From Lysobacter sp. (GTDB lineage: Bacteria > Pseudomonadota > Gammaproteobacteria > Xanthomonadales > Xanthomonadaceae), in assembly GCA_013141175.1 (NCBI GenBank), contig JABFRN010000001.1, positions 1,317,444 through 1,381,443 on the forward strand: a stretch of DNA of 64,000 bases. Direction: 5' to 3'. Below, in pieces: positions 35,404 through 42,287 of the stretch. The position numbers and the translations under genes are program-made. Positions within the stretch are counted from its first letter, which is position 1, and each line of letters starts with the position of its first letter. A model generated the notes under the pieces. The model worked only from the letters and a program-made list of their open reading frames with translations. It searched no databases and was not told where the DNA came from.

Positions 35404-37882
35404 GTCGAGCAAGCCAACCATCGGCTACCGGCACTTCATGTACCTCTACATGGGCGAGAGCATCGGCCCGAACGACTATCTCGCCGGCATCAAGGTCGGC
35501 GGACAACATGTCTTCGAGGGCGAGCTCGCCGGCAGTCGCACGCTGCTGATCAACCTGCCGCAGTTGTTCGGCGGCGACAAGAAAGAAGGCGGCCTCGTCG
35601 GCAACCTGCAGATCCGTATGGGCGAGGCGACGCAGCTCCCCGATCCGTATCTGCAGCAGCAAGTGCCGGGACCGTGGCCGGCGGGGCGTGGGCTTTGCAC
35701 CACGCTCTATCGCGGCATGGTCGGGGCGATGAACCCCTACCTGAAGCTGTGGGCGAAACGGTGGGGGCGCTTCACGCAAGGCTGGTCGACGCCGGTGTGG
35801 CAACCATCGCTCGCGCGCATCGGTCGCGGCATGAACGCAGCGCACATCCACTACCAGTGCTTCACCGACACTGTTTGGGGTGTTGGCCTCGACCCGGCGC
35901 TGATCGATGCGGACAGTTTCCTGCGCGCGGCGCAGCGATTGCACGATGAGCAGTTCGGGCTGTGTCTGGGCTGGCGACGCGGCGACTCCATCGGCAGTTT
36001 CCTGCAGATGGTCAACAACCACGTCGGCGGGCTGTGGGCCTTCGATCCGATGCTCGGCAAGTTCGTCTACCGGCTGTTCCGGCCGGACTACGACGTCGCG
36101 ACGCTGCCGCTGCTTGATGAGACCAGCGTGCTGGAACTGGAAAGCTGGCAGACGCCGCTGCTCGACGGCAGCGTCAACGAGGTCACCGTGCTCGGCCGCG
36201 ACTGCGTCACCAACCTCGACATCGCCGCCACCTTCCAGAACATGGCCAATGTCCAGGCGCAAGGCCGTGTCGTCGCTGACCGGCGCTCCCTGCCGGGCCT
36301 ATGGAACCGCAGTCTGTGCGAGCGCGTGGCCGCGCGCGAGACCGGCGCCGCGAGCAGCCTGCTGCAGCGGATCAAGCTCACCGTCGACCGCCGCTGGTGG
36401 GGCGTGAAGCGTGGCGACGTGCTCGCCCTATCCTGGCGGCGCAAGGGCGTGCAGCGGATGCCGGTGCGGGTGCTGGAGGTCGACGAAGGCACGCGCACCG
36501 ACGGCGCGCTCGCACTGCTGCTGATGCAGGACCTCGATGGCATGGCGGCGACCACCTACCTGCGGCCGGTGATCGGGCCGTGGACGCCGCCGGACACCCG
36601 CCCGCAGCCGCTTCCGGCGCAGCGGCTCGTGGAGGCGACTTACCGCGATCTCGCCGGCCGCCTGCGCCCGGCCGATCTGGCGCTCGTCGAGGACGACGCC
36701 GGTTTCGTGGTCGCGCTCGGCGCGCGACCAAATGGGCCGGCCTACGGGTACACGCTCACCACGCGGACGACTGGGGGCACGTTCGAGGAGGTCGCCAGCG
36801 GCGATTTCTCCGCAGTCGCCACGCTCGCGGGCGCACTGGGTCCGACCGATACCCGCGTCCAGCTCGCCGACATGCGCGATCTGGATCTGGTCGTCGTCGG
36901 CACTGAGGCGCTGATCGACGAAGAACTGGTGCGGGTCGATGCGATCGACGTCGTTGCCGGAACGCTCACGATCGCGCGCGGCTGCGTGGACACCGTGCCG
37001 GCAGCGCACGCCGAAGGTGCGCGAGTCTGGTGTACAGACACTTACGTCGGCGCCGATCCCACCGAATATCTGGCCGGCGAAACCGTCGAAGCAAAACTGC
37101 TCACCCGCACCCAGCAGGGCTCGCTCGATGCCGCACTCGCGCCCATCGCACAGGTGCGCCTCGATGCGCGTCACGCGCGTCCCTATCCGCCAGGGCGGGT
37201 GCGGATCAACGGCAGCGCTTGGCCGCCGACCAGCTTCGCGCGACTGGCGATCGCGTGGGCGCACCGCGACCGCGTGCTGCAGGCCGACCGCCTGATCGAA
37301 CATGAGGCCGGCAGCATTGGCCCGGAGCCGGGGACGACGACAACGGTGCGCATCGTCCACGCGCTCAACGGTGCAGTGCTGCACGAAACCACAGGCATCG
37401 CCGGCACCAGTCACACCCACGATCTGCTGCTTGCGAACGACGCAACGATCCGCGTTGAGATCGAGACCCGGCGCGGGGCGCTCTCCAGTCGCCAAAAGCA
37501 CGTCCGTGTCCTCAATTGCGAGTGCGGCGAAAAACTGGCGAACGCTGACTTCGACACACAGGCGGCCTGGACGCTCGGCACCGGCTGGTCGATCGTCGGT
37601 GGCGCCGCAATCAAGGCCGCAGGCATCGTCTCCGATCTCGAACAGCCGTTCGCGTTCGTCGATGGTGGTCTCTACCGCATCGAAGTCGCGTTGAGCCAGG
37701 TCACCGCCGGCAGCGTGCGCGTCCGCCTTGCCGGTACCACGCCCATTGACGGCGTGGCACCCAACGCCAACGGCACCTCCATCGACACGCTCACCGCCGC
37801 TGGACACACCGCACTGCGCATCACGGCGGACGCGGCGTTCGCCGGTCGCATTGAGCGCGTGAGTCTGCGCCGATTGGCGTAG
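35396..37882 (+). CDS. Large tail tip/host-specificity-type protein
   Basis: The 828-residue protein ends the structural operon. Its N-terminal part (YRHFMYLYMGESIGPNDYLA) and the central region (LWAFDPMLGKFVYRLFRPDY, ELESWQTPLLDGSVNEVTVL) resemble phage tail hub proteins of the GTA/siphophage type. The C-terminal third (from about residue 620) is made of Thr/Ala-rich beta-type segments and could touch the host surface. Its start overlaps the preceding gene by eight bases. It plays the role of lambda gpJ by position. Confidence 0.78.
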   Translation: MGKSSKPTIGYRHFMYLYMGESIGPNDYLAGIKVGGQHVFEGELAGSRTLLINLPQLFGGDKKEGGLVGNLQIRMGEATQLPDPYLQQQVPGPWPAGRGLCTTLYRGMVGAMNPYLKLWAKRWGRFTQGWSTPVWQPSLARIGRGMNAAHIHYQCFTDTVWGVGLDPALIDADSFLRAAQRLHDEQFGLCLGWRRGDSIGSFLQMVNNHVGGLWAFDPMLGKFVYRLFRPDYDVATLPLLDETSVLELESWQTPLLDGSVNEVTVLGRDCVTNLDIAATFQNMANVQAQGRVVADRRSLPGLWNRSLCERVAARETGAASSLLQRIKLTVDRRWWGVKRGDVLALSWRRKGVQRMPVRVLEVDEGTRTDGALALLLMQDLDGMAATTYLRPVIGPWTPPDTRPQPLPAQRLVEATYRDLAGRLRPADLALVEDDAGFVVALGARPNGPAYGYTLTTRTTGGTFEEVASGDFSAVATLAGALGPTDTRVQLADMRDLDLVVVGTEALIDEELVRVDAIDVVAGTLTIARGCVDTVPAAHAEGARVWCTDTYVGADPTEYLAGETVEAKLLTRTQQGSLDAALAPIAQVRLDARHARPYPPGRVRINGSAWPPTSFARLAIAWAHRDRVLQADRLIEHEAGSIGPEPGTTTTVRIVHALNGAVLHETTGIAGTSHTHDLLLANDATIRVEIETRRGALSSRQKHVRVLNCECGEKLANADFDTQAAWTLGTGWSIVGGAAIKAAGIVSDLEQPFAFVDGGLYRIEVALSQVTAGSVRVRLAGTTPIDGVAPNANGTSIDTLTAAGHTALRITADAAFAGRIERVSLRRLA

Positions 37883-37958
37883 TCCGGGCACGACGTCAAC
37901 GCTTGTTTTGAAGCCTGTACGACAGGTGTCTGCTTGTCGCAGCGCGACATCGAACAGT

Positions 37959-37990
37959 GCTTGGCTTCCATCGCGCACAGCGCGTTCATG
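37959..37990 (+). promoter_or_regulatory. Repeated promoter-like element, copy 2
   Basis: TTGGCT at 37961-37966, a 17-nt spacer ending CGCACAGCGC, and GTTCAT at 37984-37989. The gene start is 40 nt further on. An ATG at its end (37988) is in frame with that gene, so a 14-residue longer product is conceivable. Confidence 0.65.
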
Positions 37991-38029
37991 TCCTCGTCGG
38001 ATCGACGACGCCAACACACAGGAAAGCAC

Positions 38030-38389
38030 ATGCCCACCATGACCCTCACCATTGAGCGAACACCGCGCACCGTGAAGTTCCGAGGACAAACTCTTCACGT
38101 CGAGCAACTCGGCGTGCGACTGCCCTTCGCGTGCAAACCCGATCGACTGCGCGATATGTGCGCCACTGGCGAGCACCGCATCTATGTCACCGAAACGATC
38201 GAAATGACCATCGCGGAGTTTGATGACTTCACGACGGACATGACCCGGCCGCAACCGTGGCTCGCGGGCAAAGGCGGCAACGTCGCCGATGGCTGTCTGT
38301 GCATCGAGGTCCACGCGCCCGGCCGCCCTTTCCTCTACGTCGATCCATCGGGCTACGACTACGCGCGTTATGTCGCACGTCTCGGATAG
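38030..38389 (+). CDS. Unknown small prophage protein
   Basis: The 119-residue protein (MPTMTLTIERTPRTVKFRGQ; RPQPWLAGKGGNVADGCLCI; FLYVDPSGYDYARYV) looks like a small single-domain protein without known motif. ATG 38030 follows CACAGGAAAGCAC, an AGGA ribosome site. It stands alone behind its own copy of the repeated element, after the tail operon. It does not look structural. Confidence 0.7.
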   Translation: MPTMTLTIERTPRTVKFRGQTLHVEQLGVRLPFACKPDRLRDMCATGEHRIYVTETIEMTIAEFDDFTTDMTRPQPWLAGKGGNVADGCLCIEVHAPGRPFLYVDPSGYDYARYVARLG

Positions 38390-38421
38390 ACGAATCCATC
38401 GCGAACAGAAGTCAAGCATCC

Positions 38422-38452
38422 GCTTGGCTTCCTCCCCGGAAGCGCGTTCATG
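38422..38452 (+). promoter_or_regulatory. Repeated promoter-like element, copy 3
   Basis: TTGGCT at 38424-38429, a 16-nt spacer ending GGAAGCGC, and GTTCAT at 38446-38451. It is one base shorter than the others, losing the shared reading frame but keeping the DNA pattern. The gene start is 29 nt further on. Confidence 0.6.
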
Positions 38453-38480
38453 CGATCCGCGACAAGGAAATCGACGACTC

Positions 38481-38810
38481 ATGCAACCCAAGAACTCCAG
38501 AAAGCAACCCAAGCGAGTCAAGGAATTTTTCCTCGCTTCGCTCCTCGTGCGCATCTCCGGCAAACGCGGTCGCCATGCCTGGCGACGCGACGTGCTGCGG
38601 GCCGCCACACCGCGCGCATTGTTGCGCCGCATCGACGGGCGGAAGCACATCGCCTACGCCAGCAACGGCATTGATGTCATCCGCATCGAGCTGATCGACG
38701 TCGGCAGCACGATTCTCGCACCTATCGCGGATGGCGCGCAGGCCGAACCGCTGCGAGATTTGATCGAACGCATCCACGCCCGACCCACCGGTCTGGTGTG
38801 GTGGGCCTGA
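38481..38810 (+). CDS. Unknown small prophage protein
   Basis: The 109-residue protein has a very basic N-terminal third (QPKNSRKQPKRVKEFF, KRGRHAWRRDVLRAATPRAL) and ends HARPTGLVWWA. ATG 38481 is 29 nt after copy 3 of the repeated element. The charge suggests nucleic-acid binding, but no motif is recognised. Confidence 0.62.
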   Translation: MQPKNSRKQPKRVKEFFLASLLVRISGKRGRHAWRRDVLRAATPRALLRRIDGRKHIAYASNGIDVIRIELIDVGSTILAPIADGAQAEPLRDLIERIHARPTGLVWWA

Positions 38811-38932
38811 GCGCGTCACGAACTCGCACGCCTTCCGCGCAATCACGATACCCATTCGCGCATCGCACGCGACCGCGTCGCCGCAAAGGCTGTACGTCGT
38901 CTGTCTCCGCGCCACAGCACGGCCATGTCGTC

Positions 38933-38964
38933 GCTTGGCTTCACTTGCGAACAGCGCGTTCATG
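38933..38964 (+). promoter_or_regulatory. Repeated promoter-like element, copy 4
   Basis: TTGGCT at 38935-38940, a 17-nt spacer ending GCGAACAGCGC, and GTTCAT at 38958-38963. The next gene starts 31 nt downstream. The spacer contains GAAC-AGCGC-GTTC, a short inverted repeat. Confidence 0.68.
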
Positions 38965-38994
38965 GATGCACACCCACGCACTAGGACAATTCGC

Positions 38995-39279
38995 ATGAAT
39001 ACTGAAATCAACCGACTCGATCTTGAAACGCACCTCGCCTTGCGCAACGGCGCAGATGCCCTGCAGTGCATGCGCGAAGCGATCGAACGTGCTGCGCAGG
39101 AGATCGCACGTTATGAGGCGCATTTTCAGAATGCCGACGGCCTCGACCAGAAAGCAAAGGTGCTGAACTGGGCGATCAACCACGTCTGCACCAGCATCAT
39201 GGGAAACGCGCGCATCGACCTCGCCGCCGGTGCGCAGGCCGAGTTGCACGCCCTCGCCAAGCGAGCGGAAGCACCATGA
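38995..39279 (+). CDS. Unknown protein of duplicated cassette (copy A1)
   Basis: The 94-residue protein is predicted helical and is a clear paralogue of the equally long product at 40019. Shared landmarks are RNGADAL/RARGADSL, INHVCTSIMGNARIDLAAGA and the matching INLAMMCICNDLLPKLRLD region. It is coupled by ATGA to a second short gene. The repeated element lies 31 nt upstream. Function unknown. Confidence 0.7.
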   Translation: MNTEINRLDLETHLALRNGADALQCMREAIERAAQEIARYEAHFQNADGLDQKAKVLNWAINHVCTSIMGNARIDLAAGAQAELHALAKRAEAP

Positions 39280-39461
39280 GCGCAATCCGCACCTCGACGG
39301 ACAACGCGCGCGATCCGCTTGAAGCGATCCGCGCGATCGATTCTCGGCTACCGCATGCCATGCAATGCGCAGATCTTCAATTGCTGGACGCTGTTCGCTG
39401 CGACCTCGCGCAACGCTGGGGCGACGGCGACACAGCGGACGGAACAGACCGCCGACCCTAG
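39276..39461 (+). CDS. Unknown protein of duplicated cassette (B1, apparently shortened)
   Basis: The 61-residue protein starts in the ATGA overlap with the preceding gene. It resembles the 67-residue product at 40300 (both begin MSA, then IDSRL against LDTRF, and DAVRCDLAQRWGDGDTADG against LARQELMNRGLNGEGRWVG). It lacks the final WVGF-type ending of the partner, so it may be truncated or diverged. Confidence 0.55.
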   Translation: MSAIRTSTDNARDPLEAIRAIDSRLPHAMQCADLQLLDAVRCDLAQRWGDGDTADGTDRRP

Positions 39462-39639
39462 TCCGTGCGCCTGAGACTGCCACACGGCGCTCACTGTCGC
39501 GACGTGTGTGACGTGTGCGCATCTAGCAGGGAAACGTGCGGTCATCGGCCTAGCGCGCCACTGACGCAACGTCTGCTGCGAGCGCACCGTTTGCCGAATC
39601 CGTACCGAACCTGTCAGTCCTTCAATCCTCGAAGCGAAC

Positions 39640-39671
39640 GCTTGGCTTCGGTGCCGAACAGCGCGTTCATG
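39640..39671 (+). promoter_or_regulatory. Repeated promoter-like element, copy 5
   Basis: TTGGCT at 39642-39647, a 17-nt spacer ending CGAACAGCGC, and GTTCAT at 39665-39670. An ATG at its end opens a 12-codon frame that stops in an ATGA overlap with the next gene, a possible leader peptide. The gene start is 33 nt downstream. Confidence 0.66.
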
Positions 39672-39703
39672 CGGACATCATCCACACCACCGCAGGACAT
39701 AAA

Positions 39704-39901
39704 ATGAACAAGGTCGATGCACTACTGACTCAAATTGCACAGCGCATATTACGTATCGAAACGCTCGAGTCCCGCCGCCGGGATAGTCTGGACTTCCACG
39801 ATGTTTCCGTGTTGGAACTGCGAGATGCGCTTGAGGCGGCCTACAACGCCGGAATCGAGCAGGGGCGCAAGGCCAAAGGCGCAGGCAAATCCGCCAGCTG
39901 A
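39704..39901 (+). CDS. Unknown small prophage protein
   Basis: The 65-residue helical protein (MNKVDALLTQIAQRILRIET; SVLELRDALEAAYNAGIEQG) starts at ATG 39704 with GCAGGAC upstream. The pattern suggests a small coiled-coil or subunit-type protein. It sits alone behind its own copy of the repeated element. Confidence 0.62.
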   Translation: MNKVDALLTQIAQRILRIETLESRRRDSLDFHDVSVLELRDALEAAYNAGIEQGRKAKGAGKSAS

Positions 39902-39930
39902 TCGAACATATCGGAAGTCGAGCTCTGGGT

Positions 39931-39962
39931 GCTTGGCTTCCATTGCGAACAGCGCGTTCATG
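39931..39962 (+). promoter_or_regulatory. Repeated promoter-like element, copy 6
   Basis: TTGGCT at 39933-39938, a 17-nt spacer ending GCGAACAGCGC, and GTTCAT at 39956-39961. Its final ATG opens a 20-codon basic frame ending in an ATGA overlap with the gene at 40019. Confidence 0.67.
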
Positions 39963-40018
39963 CCGTCACGCGAAGCACGGCGCGACGCGCGAATCCACTC
40001 ACACAGGAACGACACACC

Positions 40019-40303
40019 ATGAACCGCACCACGGAAACCCTCGAAGACGAAATCAAGTTCGCGCGCGCACGCGGTGCGGACAGCCTGCGCATGATGCGCA
40101 TGTCCGTCGCGCATGCCCTGCATGCCGTTGAGGACAGCATCGAGCGATTCGACGGCACAGACGACCTGAAGACGCAGGCCGAATGCATCAATCTTGCGAT
40201 GATGTGCATTTGCAACGATCTGCTTCCCAAGCTCCGCCTCGACACTGCCGCCGACGCACAGGCAGCCCTTTTGCTTGTCTCCGCACGGAGGGCAGCAGCA
40301 TGA
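40019..40303 (+). CDS. Unknown protein of duplicated cassette (copy A2)
   Basis: The 94-residue paralogue of the product at 38995 has the same length, similar helical pattern and matching central segments (RGADSLRMMR; INLAMMCICNDLLPKLRLD; TAADAQAALL). ATG 40019 follows CACAGGAACGACACACC with AGGA at a normal distance. It is coupled by ATGA to the next short gene, repeating the cassette layout. Confidence 0.7.
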   Translation: MNRTTETLEDEIKFARARGADSLRMMRMSVAHALHAVEDSIERFDGTDDLKTQAECINLAMMCICNDLLPKLRLDTAADAQAALLLVSARRAAA

Positions 40304-40503
40304 GCGCCGAACGCATCACGCAGGGCATCGACCGCGATCTGGCTGAGCATTTCCAAATTCTCGACACCCGGTTCCTCGTGGCGATCCATCATGGTGACGT
40401 GGATGTCGTGCATCTGGCTCGGCAGGAACTGATGAATCGCGGGCTCAACGGCGAGGGCCGCTGGGTCGGCTTCGCCAAGGCGGGCGAGTTGCTCGGGGTA
40501 TAG
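40300..40503 (+). CDS. Unknown protein of duplicated cassette (B2)
   Basis: The 67-residue protein ends LARQELMNRGLNGEGRWVGF, a phrase I associate with small proteins encoded beside plasmid and prophage genes of unknown function. It starts in an ATGA overlap. It is the longer partner of the product at 39276. Confidence 0.6.
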   Translation: MSAERITQGIDRDLAEHFQILDTRFLVAIHHGDVDVVHLARQELMNRGLNGEGRWVGFAKAGELLGV

Positions 40504-40755
40504 CGCAGCCGCCATGCCTGCTCCATGGCGCCGGCCACATTCCGAATGCTGTTTCACACGCCCGGTGCAGCCAACGCTGCTCCGAGCATTTTTTGCGTGT
40601 ATGGCGTTTGCCGGTTACTCATCGGAGTCTTCTTGCAGGCATGGAGAACCAGAGAAGGCAGTCCAGTTCACACCAGCAGATGTAGCGTGATAGTGCGACG
40701 AAAATCGCGTGCAAGGCTTCGCCTCAAATTTCCGTAGCAATGCCAGCGGTCATGC
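40504..40755. other. Gene-free stretch in the small-gene cluster
   Basis: No convincing gene is visible in this gap, which runs to the repeated element starting at 40756. A 70-codon frame from 40525 has no ribosome site and no recognisable product. The stretch ends at copy 7 of the repeated element. Confidence 0.5.
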
Positions 40756-40787
40756 ACTTGGCTGTGCAAGGGAATAGTGCGTTCATA
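40756..40787 (+). promoter_or_regulatory. Repeated promoter-like element, copy 7 (diverged)
   Basis: TTGGCT at 40758-40763, a 17-nt spacer ending GGGAATAGTGC, and GTTCAT at 40781-40786. Two AGCGC positions are changed, and the shared reading frame is interrupted by a stop (TAG), while the promoter-like blocks and spacing are intact. Confidence 0.6.
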
Positions 40788-40816
40788 CACGTAGACCCGT
40801 GCACACGGAAATACCA

Positions 40817-41044
40817 GTGAATATCGACGTGGACAAGTACGAACGTCTGAATCCGCGACGCCATCAGGCGCGGCGAACAAGTGAACGCCGACAGCCGGCA
40901 AACGCTCGAATGCAGGCTGCACTCGATCACCCGCACACAGGAAGCGCAAGCATTTCCGGACCCCCAAGAAGGACAAGGGCCTGGGACGGCACCCGAAACA
41001 GATTGCACATCGGCATCGATAGGATCGTGCCTATGCGGCGTTAG
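40817..41044 (+). CDS. Possible small basic prophage protein (GTG start)
   Basis: This 75-residue frame starts with GTG 40817, 30 nt after copy 7; CACACGGAA upstream echoes the CACAGGAA leader of its neighbours. The product is basic (LNPRRHQARRTSERRQP). Because the start is GTG and the composition unusual, it could instead be a decayed cassette. Confidence 0.4.
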   Translation: MNIDVDKYERLNPRRHQARRTSERRQPANARMQAALDHPHTGSASISGPPRRTRAWDGTRNRLHIGIDRIVPMRR

Positions 41045-41074
41045 GCATCCGGCGTATGCCGGTAAGAAGCGGAC

Positions 41075-41100
41075 GGCCGAGGTGCTGAAACACCCCGGCC
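41075..41100 (+). terminator. Strong hairpin without T-run
   Basis: GGCCGAGGTG (41075-41084) pairs with CACCCCGGCC (41091-41100) across a six-nt loop, with one internal mismatch. It lies between two small genes. Absence of a T-run makes terminator or attenuator status uncertain. Confidence 0.4.
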
Positions 41101-41134
41101 GCCCTGACCACCACCGTTCGATTGGAGAACGACA

Positions 41135-41224
41135 ATGGCTGCAAATACTCTATCAGGCCCGAATCGGGCCGAACATCGTCCGTCGCGCTTTGCGGCTGTT
41201 GCTGCTACTGGAGCGCGGACATGA
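41135..41224 (+). CDS. 29-residue coupled leader-type ORF
   Basis: ATG 41135 is preceded by TTGGAGAACGACA (GGAG, seven-nt gap) and encodes a 29-residue basic/Ala-rich peptide, MAANTLSGPNRAEHRP and onward, ending ATGART. Its stop overlaps the next start (ATGA at 41221), so it would be translated before, and couple to, the following gene. Confidence 0.5.
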   Translation: MAANTLSGPNRAEHRPSRFAAVAATGART

Positions 41225-41463
41225 CCGAAACCACGCGCGAGATCCCGTTCCGGGACATCCCTGTCGAACAGCGACCCTTGCTGTTGATCGCCTCCGGCGT
41301 AGGAGTCGCTACCGCGCTCCGAGAAGCTGCCGACCTTGAAGACGCGGTTCGTCGTCTGCTGTTGATGGGAACAGAGACCGGCCTTGACGGAGGCGTCGCA
41401 TACCTCTGCGAGTTCGCTCTGGAGATTGCTGGTGCACTGCGAAAATCGACCACTGATGAGTGA
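41221..41463 (+). CDS. Unknown small prophage protein
   Basis: The 80-residue acidic protein (EIPFRDIPVEQRPLLLIASG; DAVRRLLLMGTETGLDGGV; ALEIAGALRKSTTDE) starts in an ATGA overlap with the 29-codon ORF. It is predicted helical and has no motif I recognise. It does not have its own copy of the repeated element, unlike most neighbours. Confidence 0.6.
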   Translation: MTETTREIPFRDIPVEQRPLLLIASGVGVATALREAADLEDAVRRLLLMGTETGLDGGVAYLCEFALEIAGALRKSTTDE

Positions 41464-41613
41464 CGGCGAACGCATCTTGCTACTGCGACAACTCGATTGA
41501 TCGAGTTTTCTGCGGTTTCGCCCAGTTATCCTGCTCACTACGTCACTCTGCGATACAGCAACCGGATTGCATTGGGACACTGCCCGCTGGTTTGAATGTC
41601 CAGCGGACACCCC

Positions 41614-41823
41614 ATGACAACGATCCAACTTAGCGACGCGGCACACATGACGCCGCCGCGGCGGCGCATGGAGGTGGCCGCACTCCTCGCCCTGGGCCTG
41701 CATCGTCTTCGCGGCGGTGGCGCGCACGCCGGCGCAGTTGCCGCACCCTCTCCGGTTGACCTTGGCTTTGGCGGGGAACCACGCGTACATGCCAACCCCG
41801 CTCACCGGAGTCCACAGGCATGA
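41614..41823 (+). CDS. Small recombinase-module protein
   Basis: The 69-residue protein (MTTIQLSDAAHMTPPRRRME; VAALLALGLHRLRGGG) resembles short proteins found beside DUF2924 and serine recombinase genes, with an RRR-ME-AALLALGL-type helix. Copy 8 of the repeated element lies inside its 3' end. It overlaps the DUF2924 gene by four bases. Confidence 0.55.
   Translation: MTTIQLSDAAHMTPPRRRMEVAALLALGLHRLRGGGAHAGAVAAPSPVDLGFGGEPRVHANPAHRSPQA
41760..41791 (+). promoter_or_regulatory. Repeated promoter-like element, copy 8
   Basis: TTGGCT at 41762-41767, a 17-nt spacer ending GGGAACCACGC, and GTACAT at 41785-41790. Here it lies inside the preceding reading frame, 29 nt before the DUF2924 gene, so it would create an internal promoter for the recombinase module. 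Confidence 0.6.
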
Positions 41824-42287
41824 CGCAACAACACCCCGCGGCAACGCCCGCATCGATGGCTACGCGCATCGCGCGCCTAACCGACTGGTCGTGGCCAGAT
41901 CTGTCCAAAGAATGGCGACGACTCTTCAGCACTGACCCATTGGTGATCAATCGGCGTTTCGTCGAGAAACGAATCGCGTATCGCTGGCAGGAGATCGAGT
42001 TCGCGAAGACAAATCCTGGTTTGCTCGCGCGCAACCAACATCGCATCGACGAGTTAGTCGCCACCGGCCAATTGAAGCGCCAGCCCGTCGGCGCGATTCC
42101 AGTCGCAGGCACCGAACTGATCCGCATCTACGCCGGCATCGAACACCGCGTGCTCGTGCTGTCCGATGGCGAGTTCGAGTATGCCGCCAAGCGATATCCG
42201 AGTTTGTCGATGATTGCCCGCGCGATCACAGGGACTCGCTGGTCCGGTCCTGCCTTCTTCGGCCTGCGCAAGGCGGGTGGCCGATGA
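41820..42287 (+). CDS. DUF2924 protein of the recombinase module
   Basis: The 155-residue protein has the DUF2924 ending (PSLSMIARAITGTRWSGPAF, then FGL) and the N-terminal WPDLSKEWRRLFSTDPLVIN block. DUF2924 proteins are nearly always encoded directly before serine recombinases on mobile elements and are thought to assist them. ATGA couplings link it to both neighbours. Confidence 0.88.
   Translation: MTQQHPAATPASMATRIARLTDWSWPDLSKEWRRLFSTDPLVINRRFVEKRIAYRWQEIEFAKTNPGLLARNQHRIDELVATGQLKRQPVGAIPVAGTELIRIYAGIEHRVLVLSDGEFEYAAKRYPSLSMIARAITGTRWSGPAFFGLRKAGGR

Noticed and set aside
36428-38650. A 740-codon minus-strand frame opposite the tail tip gene
   Set aside because: It is antisense to a well-supported structural gene and crosses the small-gene region without recognisable domains.
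40525-40737. 70-codon frame in the small-gene cluster
   Set aside because: No ribosome binding site, no relation to the repeated element and no recognisable product.
37959-41791. The repeated elements as a CRISPR array
   Set aside because: Copies are 0.3-1 kb apart, separated by genes rather than by uniform spacers, and no cas gene is present.
37959-41791. The repeated element as LexA/SOS boxes
   Set aside because: The dyad is GAAC-N5-GTTC, not the known Xanthomonas-type or Gram-positive LexA spacing, and it is embedded in a longer conserved block.
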